NCBI GenBank assembly: GCA_046074825.1 | Contig: JBJTOZ010000184.1 | Location: forward strand, 1 to 21,491 | Direction: 5' to 3' | Source: JAGVSR01 sp046074825 | GTDB lineage: Bacteria > Pseudomonadota > Alphaproteobacteria > Rhizobiales > Hyphomicrobiaceae | Length of the DNA: 21,491 nucleotides | Shown: positions 7,246 to 15,981 of the stretch, one piece after another | Layout of the letters: every line of letters starts with the position of its first letter | Position numbering within the stretch: the first letter of the stretch is position 1 | The notes under the pieces: generated by a model | Databases searched by the model: none | What the model was told of the DNA's origin: nothing | What the model saw: the letters and a program-made list of their open reading frames with translations, nothing else | Program-made: the position numbers and the translations under genes

Positions 7246-7794
7246 TTACATTCCATGTAAACCTCGTCCAATCGCTGCAATACCCGTGCGACTTACTTCA
7301 ACAAGACCAAGCTCACGCATAAGATTTATGAAGGTATCAATTTTTGTAGCTTTACCGGTAACCTCAAAAACAAAATGCTCTGTAGAGGTGTCAACAACCT
7401 GTGCACGAAAAATCTCGGCTATTCTCATGGCCTCAATACGTTTCTCACCTTTGCCTGTTACCTTTATCAAAGCTAATTCCCGCTCAAGAGAAAGCCCCTC
7501 ACTTGTAAGATCTCTCACCCGATGGACTGGCACCATTCTTTCTAGCTGATGCTTTATTTGCTCAATAACAGCAGGTGTACCTCGCGTTACAATAGTAATC
7601 CGTGAGACATGCTTCTCATGCTCAGTTTCCGTAACTGTTAAGCTATCAATATTATAACCTCGAGCTGTAAATAGGCCGATGACACGCGCAAGCACACCAG
7701 GTTCATTGTCAACTAGCACAGAAAGTGTACGTGAGACGACATCCTGAACAACGGCAGGCCCGACATAATGACTCTGTGGATTTGGATTTGTCAT
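7246..7794 (-). CDS. ilvN: Acetolactate synthase small (regulatory) subunit
   Basis: This is the regulatory subunit of acetohydroxyacid synthase. It binds valine and activates the IlvB catalytic subunit. It is 182 aa, the usual length of the full two-domain form. The ACT domain at about residues 24-100 has the motif DNEPGVLARVIGLF followed by RGYNIDSL. The C-terminal ACT-like domain is at about 105-180 (FEVTGK, LVEVSRTG). The ATG overlaps the stop of the upstream secreted-protein gene by 4 nt (ATGA), so it is probably translationally coupled to that gene rather than directly to ilvB. ilvH would be an equivalent name. Confidence 0.95.
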   Translation of the reverse strand: MTNPNPQSHYVGPAVVQDVVSRTLSVLVDNEPGVLARVIGLFTARGYNIDSLTVTETEHEKHVSRITIVTRGTPAVIEQIKHQLERMVPVHRVRDLTSEGLSLERELALIKVTGKGEKRIEAMRIAEIFRAQVVDTSTEHFVFEVTGKATKIDTFINLMRELGLVEVSRTGIAAIGRGLHGM

Positions 7795-8360
7795 TTATCC
7801 TTCTTCTTTTCTTTTCCTTCTTCTCCAGACATCATAAGAGATTGTATTTTATCAATATCATCTCCTGCTTGTGGGAGAACAATTTTCAAAAAGACAGAAG
7901 CTCCGTGAATATCAACTTGACCTTTAAGATCTTCTGCCTCTTTCACAGGGACCTTGTATTGATTAAAGGCTGCTACGATACGCTGGCCCATAGCCTGACC
8001 AAGCTGCTCAGAGGAAGGGGCACGTATCTTGCTTAAAACCTCTGTGGGAAGACCCGCATAAATGCGTGTTAAAAATTTTGTCTCGAGATAGTCCTGAACA
8101 ATGCAGCTTTCTAAAGCCGCAGAATATGTAGATGCTAGAGCATGCGTTCTATAACAGGCATCAATAAATCTCATAGCCGCATCGGCTCCTTTGCTTTGCT
8201 GCAGTTTAGCAATGCGTTGAGCTGCATCTTTGATGTTGGCGACTTGATCCCATGATCTACTCATTTTTTCCTCGATGGGCGGCTTTTCATCCGCAAAAAC
8301 AGAGGACACAAAGCCTAAAAGAAGCAGAGCACGTGCAAGTAGTGTTAGGCCCCATCTCAC
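7791..8360 (-). CDS. Predicted secreted protein inserted between ilvB and ilvN
   Basis: I do not recognise a named family for this 189-aa protein. The start is GTG, fixed by the 4-nt GTGA overlap with the ilvB stop. A signal peptide is clear: MRWG, a Leu-rich core LLARALLLLGFVSS, and a likely cleavage after VFA, near residue 23. The mature part is mainly helical. It contains two Cys about 18 residues apart (DACYRTH and ESCIVQDY) that could form a disulfide, and ends in a Lys-rich tail (GKEKKKDK). The gene also overlaps ilvN by 4 nt, so it is made together with two cytosolic subunits although it should itself be exported. No function can be inferred. Confidence 0.85.
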   Translation of the reverse strand: MRWGLTLLARALLLLGFVSSVFADEKPPIEEKMSRSWDQVANIKDAAQRIAKLQQSKGADAAMRFIDACYRTHALASTYSAALESCIVQDYLETKFLTRIYAGLPTEVLSKIRAPSSEQLGQAMGQRIVAAFNQYKVPVKEAEDLKGQVDIHGASVFLKIVLPQAGDDIDKIQSLMMSGEEGKEKKKDK

Positions 8361-10120
8361 ACAAGCACCTTGCCTTCTTTACCAATCGCTTTTTCTATAG
8401 TTTCTTCCGAGGCCTCTCCAAGAAGCATCTCATTATGCGCTTTTCCTGAAGGGATCATTGGGAAACAATTAGCTAGTTTTGCCACGCGGCAATCAAACAT
8501 AACTGGCCCCTTTGTGTTGATCATTTCCTTAATGGCGTCATCAAGATCGGCTGGATGTTCGCATCTCATCCCTTTCCACCCATAGGCTTCTGCTAATTTC
8601 ACAAAATCAGGGAGACTTTCAGTGTAACTATGAGAGAGTCTGTTACCATGGAGGAGTTGCTGCCACTGACGGACCATACCCATATATTCATTGTTGAGTA
8701 TGAAAACTTTGACCGGAAGATCAAATTGCCGTGCTGTTGAGCATTCTTGTATATTCATGAGAATTGATGCATCTCCAGCGATATCAATAACAAGGGATTT
8801 GGGATGGGCGAGCTGAGCTCCAATCGCAGCAGGCAAACCGTATCCCATTGTTCCTAATCCACCCGACGTTAACCACCGATTAGGATCTTCAAAGTGATAA
8901 AATTGCGCCGCCCACATTTGATGCTGGCCAACTTCAGTCGTAATGAAGGTATCTCGATCTTTAGTCAGTTCATATAGACGCTCACACGCGTACTGAGGCA
9001 TAATCACTTGTTTTGAGTGCTTATAAGAAAGTGACTTTTTGGCGCGCCATGTCTCTATCTGTTTCCACCATGCTTTGTGAGCGGCTTTATCAAGCTGAGG
9101 AGATTTTGATTTCCAAAGACGCAAGATCTCTTCAAGAACATAAGCGCAATCACCGACAATCGGAATGTCCACGCGGACATTCTTATTAATTGAGGAGGGA
9201 TCGATATCAATATGGATTTTTTTTGATTTTGGTGAGAAGGCATCAAGTCTACCAGTAATACGATCATCGAAGCGGGCACCCACATTAATCATAACATCGC
9301 AGTCATGCATCGCCCAATTCGCCTCAAAAGTTCCGTGCATACCAAGCATGCCTAACCATTGTTTGTCTGAAGCAGGGAAGGCGCCAAGCCCCATCAAGGT
9401 AGATGTAATTGGAAAACCCGTAATGCGAACCAACTCGCGCAGAAGATGACTTGCTTTGGGTCCCGAATTAATGACCCCACCGCCAGTATAAAAAACAGGT
9501 CTCTTCGAAGAGAGAATAAGCTCTACAGCCTCAAGAACACGAGGGGTATCGGGTTTGACTTTCGGGCGATAGGTTTTATGCGCGACATTCGAGGGACCCG
9601 AGTAATTCCCAGTTTTGAATTGAATGTCTTTTGGAATATCTACAACAACAGGACCAGGCCGCCCTGAACGCGCAATATAAAATGCTTCATGCAAAATGCG
9701 CGAAAGATCATTAACATCCTTAACAAGCCAGTTGTGTTTTGTACATGGACGCGTGATACCAACGGTATCGCATTCCTGAAAAGCATCATTGCCAATTAAA
9801 TGTGTCGGAACCTGACCGGTGATACAAACGAGAGGTATGGAGTCCATCAGTGCATCGGTAAGACCAGTGACAGCATTTGTTGCGCCAGGCCCTGAAGTCA
9901 CCAGAACAACACCAACCTTTCCAGTCGAACGCGCATAGCCCTCTGCCGCATGCACCGCCCCTCCCTCTTGGCGCACGAGAACGTGCAGAATTTTATCTTG
10001 CTGAAAAAGTTCATCATATATTGGAAGAACTGCCCCTCCAGGATAGCCGAAAATGTGTTCAACGCCCTGATCAACCAAAGCTTTGACCACCATTTCCGCG
10101 CCTGTCATTAAACGTGCCAT
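8357..10120 (-). CDS. ilvB: Acetolactate synthase large (catalytic) subunit
   Basis: This is the ThDP- and FAD-dependent catalytic subunit. It forms 2-acetolactate (valine, leucine) or acetohydroxybutyrate (isoleucine). The 587-aa length is normal. The N-terminal ThDP domain has GYPGGAVLPIYDEL (from residue 25) and the catalytic Glu in RQEGGAVHAAEGYA (E52). A central FAD-type domain follows. The C-terminal ThDP/Mg motif starts GDASILMN. The ATG has GAGG 5 nt upstream. It overlaps the next gene by 4 nt (GTGA). miaA ends 121 nt upstream, and a weak promoter-like pair (TTGACC, 17 nt, TAGGTT) overlaps the miaA stop, so both co-transcription and a private promoter are possible. Confidence 0.97.
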   Translation of the reverse strand: MARLMTGAEMVVKALVDQGVEHIFGYPGGAVLPIYDELFQQDKILHVLVRQEGGAVHAAEGYARSTGKVGVVLVTSGPGATNAVTGLTDALMDSIPLVCITGQVPTHLIGNDAFQECDTVGITRPCTKHNWLVKDVNDLSRILHEAFYIARSGRPGPVVVDIPKDIQFKTGNYSGPSNVAHKTYRPKVKPDTPRVLEAVELILSSKRPVFYTGGGVINSGPKASHLLRELVRITGFPITSTLMGLGAFPASDKQWLGMLGMHGTFEANWAMHDCDVMINVGARFDDRITGRLDAFSPKSKKIHIDIDPSSINKNVRVDIPIVGDCAYVLEEILRLWKSKSPQLDKAAHKAWWKQIETWRAKKSLSYKHSKQVIMPQYACERLYELTKDRDTFITTEVGQHQMWAAQFYHFEDPNRWLTSGGLGTMGYGLPAAIGAQLAHPKSLVIDIAGDASILMNIQECSTARQFDLPVKVFILNNEYMGMVRQWQQLLHGNRLSHSYTESLPDFVKLAEAYGWKGMRCEHPADLDDAIKEMINTKGPVMFDCRVAKLANCFPMIPSGKAHNEMLLGEASEETIEKAIGKEGKVLV

Positions 10121-10216
10121 GCGTCCTCAGTCTCTTAAAAAAATCATGTTGCTATGCTTGCAATAACGAAAAAACCAATCCAATGATCAGAAAAAACCCC
10201 TGATTTGTATCGAAAT

Positions 10217-10245
10217 AACCTAGGAGACCGACTATGGCAGGTCAA
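10217..10245 (-). promoter_or_regulatory. Weak promoter candidate for ilvB
   Basis: On the minus strand TTGACC (10245-10240) and TAGGTT (10222-10217) are 17 nt apart. The -35 matches consensus well (5 of 6) but the -10 matches only 3 of 6. The element overlaps the end of miaA. The ~90-nt leader after it has three T-runs and a short ATCAG/CTGAT stem, but no clear leader peptide. Confidence 0.28.
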
Positions 10246-11174
10246 GGTAACGAATTAATAAATGCCATAATTTCTTCCTCATTTCTTTCCATTTGTTGCT
10301 TGGGAAGAATGTTCCACGTAATCATATTACCTTTTATCCATGTTGACTGCCTTTTAATATACTTCCGTGTCTCCGCTTTGGCTTCAAAAACAGCCTCATT
10401 GCGACCGATTTCTCCTTGATGATGACGAATAAGGGGCCTGAGCCCCAACGCTCGCATCGATGGCAAAGCTGGATCCAGTGCAAGAGCGAGGATTGCCTCG
10501 GCTTCTGCCTGAGCACCAGACAACATCATTTTGTCAAATCGCGCATCGCAGCGGGCATAAAGTTCTCCTCGTTCTGGAAATAGTAAAAGTCGAATACAAT
10601 CTTGGGGGTTAAGAAGGGGGGGACTTTTCTCTTTTTGCCAATCTGTAAGAGAGCGCCCTGTTCCCTCAAACACTTCGAGTGCTCGCACAAGGCGTTGTAT
10701 ATCGGAAGAGCACAAACGAGCAGCTGTCTGGGGATCACATTCAGACAAACGATTATACAGCATCTCTGCACCGTACCGCTGAGCCTCGCTTCGCCAATAA
10801 TTTCTTATATTAGAAGGAACCTCAGGTATCGGAGAAATGCCCTCCAGTAAGGCTTTAAAATAAAGGCCTGTTCCTCCAACAAGAAATAAAGGTTTCGTTC
10901 CCTCTCTTCTTTTGTGAAGCACGCTCTGCATTTCGCGGAGAAATCGGCCCACAGAATAAGCTTCTGCCATTGGCACATGGCCGTAAAGATCATGCTCTAC
11001 TCGTGCTTCGTCAGTCTCTGAAGGCCGACCACTTAGAATTTTAAGCTCTTTGTAGACCTGCATACTATCAGTATTCACAATCACGCCGTCCACGTGAGCA
11101 GCAAGTCGCAGGGCAAATTCAGATTTGCCACTCGCTGTAGGTCCACTTATTAGAATAGGTCTCCTCTCAATCAT
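10242..11174 (-). CDS. miaA: tRNA dimethylallyltransferase
   Basis: MiaA adds a dimethylallyl group to A37 of tRNAs that read UNN codons, which improves codon-anticodon pairing. It is 310 aa, typical. The P-loop GPTASGKS is at residues 11-18 and NTDSMQVY at 34-41. The GGTGLYFKALLEG segment lies near residue 100, and RALEVFEGTGRSL follows in the second half. The ATG has an AGGA site upstream. It is divergent from serB with 67 nt between the starts, and lies upstream of ilvB on the same strand. Confidence 0.96.
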   Translation of the reverse strand: MIERRPILISGPTASGKSEFALRLAAHVDGVIVNTDSMQVYKELKILSGRPSETDEARVEHDLYGHVPMAEAYSVGRFLREMQSVLHKRREGTKPLFLVGGTGLYFKALLEGISPIPEVPSNIRNYWRSEAQRYGAEMLYNRLSECDPQTAARLCSSDIQRLVRALEVFEGTGRSLTDWQKEKSPPLLNPQDCIRLLLFPERGELYARCDARFDKMMLSGAQAEAEAILALALDPALPSMRALGLRPLIRHHQGEIGRNEAVFEAKAETRKYIKRQSTWIKGNMITWNILPKQQMERNEEEIMAFINSLP

Positions 11175-11241
11175 TCCTCATTCCTAGCCTATAGAAGAAA
11201 TCTAAGTCATAATTTCTTTTTCAAATGAATTTTATTTTAAA

Positions 11242-12156
11242 ATGTCTCAACCCTTTGCTCTCGTTTTAACAGCCAATCCTAAAAGCAACGCACTTAACGA
11301 ACTCATTGTTCAGCCGATCCTTCATCTTTTTCTCAATAAGCCAGACACAAAGGGCACATGGCTCATTCCTAAAGCTGCTTATGAAATAATTTGGCAAGCT
11401 CACAATGATCAAGAGGCAGAGGAAATAAAAAAGGACGTCATCAAATCCCTCAAGGACCATCCCATAGATGCAAACGTTGTTTCTGCTGACCCAAAAAAAA
11501 GAGGAAAAAAACTTCTTGTCGCTGATATGGAGTCAACAATCATTCAAGAGGAACTCATTGATGAGCTTGCCGCTCATGCAAATAAAAAAGAAGAAATATC
11601 TGCTCTTACTCAAAAAACCATGTGCGGAGAAGTTGATTTTTCTCGTTCACTGCTTCATCGCGTCAAACTTCTAAAAGGTCTTGGCAGCGAGGCTTTTGAT
11701 AGTGTTCTTCAGCATATAAATTTCATGCCAGGAGCTCAGAGCCTCGTTGCAAAAATGAACGCAAATAAGGCCAAGACCGCACTCCTCTCGGGTGGATTTA
11801 TTTATTTTGCGGAAAAAATTTCTCAAAGACTTGGATTTCACCACTATTATGGAAATGTCTGGGAGGTCCATAACGGCAAGCTGACAGGAGAGGTTCTTCA
11901 ACCTCTCATCGATGCAGAAGCAAAAAAAAAGCACCTTCTCGCGCTTGCAGAGAACTATAATCTTACACTTCAAGAAACACTTGCCGTAGGGGATGGGGCC
12001 AATGATCTTCCGATGCTCCAAGCTGCAGGCCTCGGCGTTGCATTTCGTAGCAAGCCCATCGTGCGAGAAGCTATGCGGTACCGCAATACGGGGGCAGTTA
12101 TTGATTACGCGGATCTCACCGCTCTGCTTGCCCTACAAGGGTACGGTTTACGTTAA
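11242..12156 (+). CDS. serB: Phosphoserine phosphatase, HAD family
   Basis: SerB dephosphorylates phosphoserine, the last step of serine synthesis. It is 304 aa. An N-terminal region of about 85 residues precedes the HAD core, as in many proteobacterial SerB proteins. HAD motif I is VADMEST: D95 is the nucleophile, and the usual second Asp is Glu (E97, codon GAG at 11530-11532). Motif II is SGGF, and motif IV is GDGANDLPML. The segment CGEVDFSRSLLHRV matches the family cap region, as does FMPGAQSL. The rest aligns well with E. coli SerB from memory, so the Glu is the one atypical residue. The ATG has no clear ribosome binding site. The gene diverges from miaA. Confidence 0.93.
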   Translation: MSQPFALVLTANPKSNALNELIVQPILHLFLNKPDTKGTWLIPKAAYEIIWQAHNDQEAEEIKKDVIKSLKDHPIDANVVSADPKKRGKKLLVADMESTIIQEELIDELAAHANKKEEISALTQKTMCGEVDFSRSLLHRVKLLKGLGSEAFDSVLQHINFMPGAQSLVAKMNANKAKTALLSGGFIYFAEKISQRLGFHHYYGNVWEVHNGKLTGEVLQPLIDAEAKKKHLLALAENYNLTLQETLAVGDGANDLPMLQAAGLGVAFRSKPIVREAMRYRNTGAVIDYADLTALLALQGYGLR

Positions 12157-12313
12157 TCCCAAAAGAACTCTCCTCCAATAAAAAGAGTGAGCAGAAATCA
12201 TTCCGAGGTGTTTTTCAGGTCGATTTGGGAAAACCGAATTCACAATAGATTAAAAGGATTACTGGTTGTCCTAATATGGCGCCTCTTTGCAGATAAAAAA
12301 CTGCATCCGTGAA

Positions 12314-12343
12314 TTCCACTTCTGCTTATTCCACCTCTGCTTA
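12314..12343. repeat. 15-nt tandem duplication after serB
   Basis: TTCCACTTCTGCTTA (12314-12328) is followed directly by TTCCACCTCTGCTTA (12329-12343), 14 of 15 identical. It lies in the 244-nt gap between the convergent serB and the membrane-protein gene. It is probably a replication-slippage duplication. Confidence 0.6.
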
Positions 12344-12400
12344 AGGACTAATGTAATTTGAATGCTGCCTAGATGAGACAAGGGGTCCAACTTTCCTTCA

Positions 12401-12961
12401 TCAAAATAGTGCCCTCACCCAACCTTGGATGTCCCTCCCCCACAATTGAACGTTTTCCCTTATGGTACGCCCAAACTGCCAGACGGAAGAGCGTCGCAAA
12501 ATTAAAAATATTTTTCGTTTCCATGAAACAAACTTGTCATGAAAAACTGCAAACCATCCAATCAGAAGAATTTTATGTTTAGTGAGTTTGAAGGTATGAG
12601 CAAGAATAGCCGTGACGAAGACTTTTGCGAATAAAATACTTCCAACTGCGACTAATAAATATCCATGCACCAACATCCAAAGGGCAAAGAGCTTGATAGG
12701 AAAAAGAGCCCCAACAGGGACAAGAAAAATGAAAAGAGCGGGATAGGGTGACAGATTTTCTATTTTTTTCTCGAGTCTCGCTACCCATGCAAACCGCGTA
12801 AAAGAAATGAGCATTTCGGATAGAGGATGCCATCCCCACTCCACAAACAGAACAAGCAAAGCCCAAACAAATTGCAAAAAAATAATTAAGGGTAAGAATA
12901 GTTTTCTGAAGATTGTTCTCAAATATTGAGTAACCCCGATATCAGCCAATTTTTCACCCAA
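12401..12961 (-). CDS. Small inner-membrane protein, function unknown
   Basis: This 186-aa protein has about three hydrophobic segments, roughly residues 20-44, 74-98 and 100-122. A conserved-looking loop, ENLSPYPALFIFLVP, precedes the second segment, and a basic C-terminal third follows (WKRKIFLILRR). I recall a widespread proteobacterial membrane family with a similar PPY-x-AL start and a PLKLLALW-like segment, here PIKLFALW, but cannot name it. The start is TTG at 12961 with AAGGGA 7 nt upstream. It lies 125 nt downstream of the exporter gene on the same strand and may be co-transcribed. No catalytic motif is visible. Confidence 0.75.
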   Translation of the reverse strand: MGEKLADIGVTQYLRTIFRKLFLPLIIFLQFVWALLVLFVEWGWHPLSEMLISFTRFAWVARLEKKIENLSPYPALFIFLVPVGALFPIKLFALWMLVHGYLLVAVGSILFAKVFVTAILAHTFKLTKHKILLIGWFAVFHDKFVSWKRKIFLILRRSSVWQFGRTIRENVQLWGRDIQGWVRALF

Positions 12962-13086
12962 AAGATTTCCCTTTCCATTTGCTGGAGGTCAAACAACTTC
13001 AAGATTAAAAATATGCTTTTTTAGAGACCAAAAAAGAATTATGTCATTAGTCTCATAAAAGATGAGGGATAATCCAAAAAGGATCC

Positions 13087-15063
13087 TCATTGCAACGCAG
13101 AAATAATTTTATCAGCAGGAGGAAGAGCCCCTGCCCGTTCGGCTTCTTCAAGGGCTGCTGCAAGCTCTTCGCGTGCTTTTTCCGCCTGGCGTTGACGATT
13201 CCAAAGACTGGCATAAAGCCCTCCTCTGGCAAGTAAAGTAGCGTGTGTGCCCTGCTCAACGACAATACCCTTATCAAGAACAACAATATTATCCGCATGC
13301 ACAATAGTGGAAAGTCGATGCGCAATCACCAAGGTAGTACGATTTTTTGCTACTTGATCAAGAGCATCTTGAATTTCTTTTTCTGTATGGCTGTCGAGCG
13401 CACTTGTCGCCTCATCGAGCACCAAAATTGGCGGACCCTTAAGAAGGGTACGCGCGATAGCAACCCTTTGTTTCTCCCCACCAGATAATTTTAATCCTCG
13501 TTCTCCCACCATGGTTTTGTACCCCTGGGGCAAAGTTTTAATAAAGGGATCAATTTGAGCAAACTTTGCAGCCATGATGACTTCATCTTCAGAAGCATCA
13601 GGACGCCCATAACGAATATTATATAAAATTGTATCATTAAATAGAACAGTATCTTGAGGAACAACCCCGATAGCTGCCCTCAGGGAATTTTGGGTCACAT
13701 CTTGAATGTTATGCCCATCGATTGAGACACGGCCAGATTTGATATCATAAAATCGAAAGAGAATACGCGCTATCGTAGACTTGCCTGCGCCCGATGGACC
13801 GACAATAGCTACAATTTTACCAGCAGGGACTTCAAATGAAACATTTTTAAGAATTAAGCGATCAGGATCATAAAAAAATGAAACATTCTCAAAACGAATA
13901 GTTCCTTCTGAAATAAAGAGGGGTTGTGCATTCGGCTTATCTTCTATTTCAGGTTTTTCATGTAAAAGCGCAAACATCATCTCAAGATCAACAAGTCCCT
14001 GCTTGATTTCACGATACACCATCCCCATAAAATTAAGCGGCATATAGAGCTGAATCATTAAAGCGTTGATCATCACAAAATCACCAATGGTATGGGTTCC
14101 AGCAAGCACGCCACGTGCAGCAAGCCACATCACTAGGGTCATTCCCAAAGTAAAAATTAAAGATTGTCCCGCATTCAAAAAACCAAGTGAAGTATAGGTT
14201 TTAATCGCAGCCTTTTCATAGCGTCCCATTGCGAAATCAAAACGTCGGGCTTCTGTTTGCTCATTGTTGAAGTATTTAACAGTTTCAAAATTCAGAAGAC
14301 TATCAATTGCTTTTGTATTCGCATCAACATCACTTTCATTCATCTCACGTCGTATCGCGATACGACGCTCTGAGGCACTAAAAGTAAACCACATGTAGAC
14401 AATGATGGTGATTAAAAGGATAGCAACATAGATCCAGTTAAAATAAAAAACTAATAAACCACAGACGAGAGCAAGCTCTAAAAAAGTCGGAAACAGCTGT
14501 AATATTCCCATCCTTAAAATAAGATCTATGCCTCGTGTCCCACGTTCAATAATACGAGACAATCCACCTGTTCTGCGCTCTAAATGAAATCTCAGTGAAA
14601 GATTATGCAAATGCTGAAAGGTTTGATTATTTAGTGAGCGAACTGCATTTTGTCCAACTTTTGTAAAGAGGACATCACGAATTTGGTTGAGTACCATAGC
14701 AAGGACGCGTGCTATTCCATAAGCTAGGATAAGGAAAAGGACAGCAACGGCAAGTTCTGTCCAATTCTCTGAAGTTGAAGTAGCCCGGCCCGCGGTTAAG
14801 CTATCCGTCGTGTATTTAAATAGAATGGGAATAAAAATTGTTGCTAGCTTGCCAAACACAAGCATAACAAATGCTAAGATAACATTCATACGAAGATCAG
14901 GTCTTCCCTCTGGCCAAACATAGGGTAAGAGACCTCTGAAAACTGCCCAATGTCCTACCTCTTCAGTAAGACCTAACAGATTTGGATTTTCACTTTTGGA
15001 TTTTGCGGAGTGGTGCGTCAGACTTGAGCGGGACATAGATGCATTCTTTATCTTAAACACCAT
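13087..15063 (-). CDS. Atm1/HMT1-type ABC exporter (permease-ATPase fusion)
   Basis: This is a half-size ABC exporter of the inner membrane, 658 aa. It resembles mitochondrial Atm1 and its bacterial relatives, which export glutathione-linked sulfur or metal species. The N-terminal ~55 residues are cytosolic. Six membrane helices lie between about residues 60 and 340. The Atm1-like signature DANTKAIDSLLNFETVKYF is at 247-265. The ATPase has Walker A GPSGAGKST (422-430), signature LSGGE (526-530), Walker B ILVLDE (546-551) and the H-loop His at 582. A charged Ala/Glu-rich helix ends the protein. The ATG at 15063 is used here, and a second ATG at codon 10 is possible. The substrate is inferred from family likeness only. 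Confidence 0.9.
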   Translation of the reverse strand: MVFKIKNASMSRSSLTHHSAKSKSENPNLLGLTEEVGHWAVFRGLLPYVWPEGRPDLRMNVILAFVMLVFGKLATIFIPILFKYTTDSLTAGRATSTSENWTELAVAVLFLILAYGIARVLAMVLNQIRDVLFTKVGQNAVRSLNNQTFQHLHNLSLRFHLERRTGGLSRIIERGTRGIDLILRMGILQLFPTFLELALVCGLLVFYFNWIYVAILLITIIVYMWFTFSASERRIAIRREMNESDVDANTKAIDSLLNFETVKYFNNEQTEARRFDFAMGRYEKAAIKTYTSLGFLNAGQSLIFTLGMTLVMWLAARGVLAGTHTIGDFVMINALMIQLYMPLNFMGMVYREIKQGLVDLEMMFALLHEKPEIEDKPNAQPLFISEGTIRFENVSFFYDPDRLILKNVSFEVPAGKIVAIVGPSGAGKSTIARILFRFYDIKSGRVSIDGHNIQDVTQNSLRAAIGVVPQDTVLFNDTILYNIRYGRPDASEDEVIMAAKFAQIDPFIKTLPQGYKTMVGERGLKLSGGEKQRVAIARTLLKGPPILVLDEATSALDSHTEKEIQDALDQVAKNRTTLVIAHRLSTIVHADNIVVLDKGIVVEQGTHATLLARGGLYASLWNRQRQAEKAREELAAALEEAERAGALPPADKIISALQ

Positions 15064-15230
15064 AATTTGTGTCTCATTTTCTTCTTATCAGGTTTACCAT
15101 GAACAGGAAGCAATAACACTTATAAGTTCGTTACTAACTCTATGATCTGCACGATGGGCTCATGAAATCTCCAAAAAAGCTTCCTCCAAAGACATTACGT
15201 CACGCACAAAAGAGCTATAAAGGTCTGCAA

Positions 15231-15833
15231 ATGACTAAACCCGAGCTCTTTATTTGTGTTTATTGTGGTTCAGGACACGGGAAAAATCCCAACTTTTCAG
15301 CTGCTGCAAAGATCCTCGGACGAGATTTGGCTAAGGCAGGTCTCGGACTGGTCTATGGAGGCGGCAGTCTCGGTCTTATGGGAATTATCGCTCGCTCTAC
15401 CCTCGATGCAAGGGGGTACGTAACAGGAATTATGCCTAGATTTCTTATAAAGCGTGAACATATGCTCAAAGAAATTAACGATCTCATTATTACACATACC
15501 ATGCATGAGCGAAAGCTAAAGATGTTTGAAAGATCAGCAGCTTTCGTCGCATTGCCTGGAGGAATAGGAACACTTGAGGAATTGGTTGAACAACTTACAT
15601 GGGCGCAGCTTGGACAACATAAAAAACCTATTATTTTAGCTAATATCTCTAATTTTTGGACACCTCTTCTGCATCTATTCCAACAGATGAAGGATGATGC
15701 TTTCATTCGTCGTGGCCTTGAGGTTCCTTTTACTATTCTGCAGGATCCCCATGAGATCGTCCCTACGCTTTTAGAACAACTTAAAAAGGCCCCTCCTAAA
15801 AAACTACTTTCCAGTGTCTTCTCTAAACTCTAG
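15231..15833 (+). CDS. LOG-family protein (TIGR00730-type Rossmann fold)
   Basis: LOG proteins are cytosolic nucleotide 5'-monophosphate phosphoribohydrolases. Some release free cytokinins, but bacterial substrates are often uncertain. Motifs visible are YCGSGHG near the N-terminus, GGGSLGLMG, and the catalytic PGGIGTLEEL with its Glu pair. I chose the ATG at 15231 (200 aa) because AAAGG lies 7 nt upstream and family members start near this point. An in-frame ATG at 15162 would add 23 basic residues with a poorer site. It is divergent from the exporter gene and 148 nt upstream of the MeaB-like gene. A 7-bp stem (15870-15889) lies between the two, without a T-run. Confidence 0.88.
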   Translation: MTKPELFICVYCGSGHGKNPNFSAAAKILGRDLAKAGLGLVYGGGSLGLMGIIARSTLDARGYVTGIMPRFLIKREHMLKEINDLIITHTMHERKLKMFERSAAFVALPGGIGTLEELVEQLTWAQLGQHKKPIILANISNFWTPLLHLFQQMKDDAFIRRGLEVPFTILQDPHEIVPTLLEQLKKAPPKKLLSSVFSKL

Positions 15834-15981
15834 GGCGAATTTAAGATTGCTACCTTAAAACATCTCGTTACTTATTCGAGGAAATAAGTTGCCAAATCCC
15901 TTTTAAATATTGCTCGTCAAATGAGAAAGAATAGAGAAGGGCCCATTGCACATCACTTAGCTTCCGCGTAGAGCCTTGCTT

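Noticed and set aside
15870..15889. 7-bp stem ACTTATT/AATAAGT as a terminator for the LOG gene
   Set aside because: No T-run follows on either strand, so it is not listed as a terminator.
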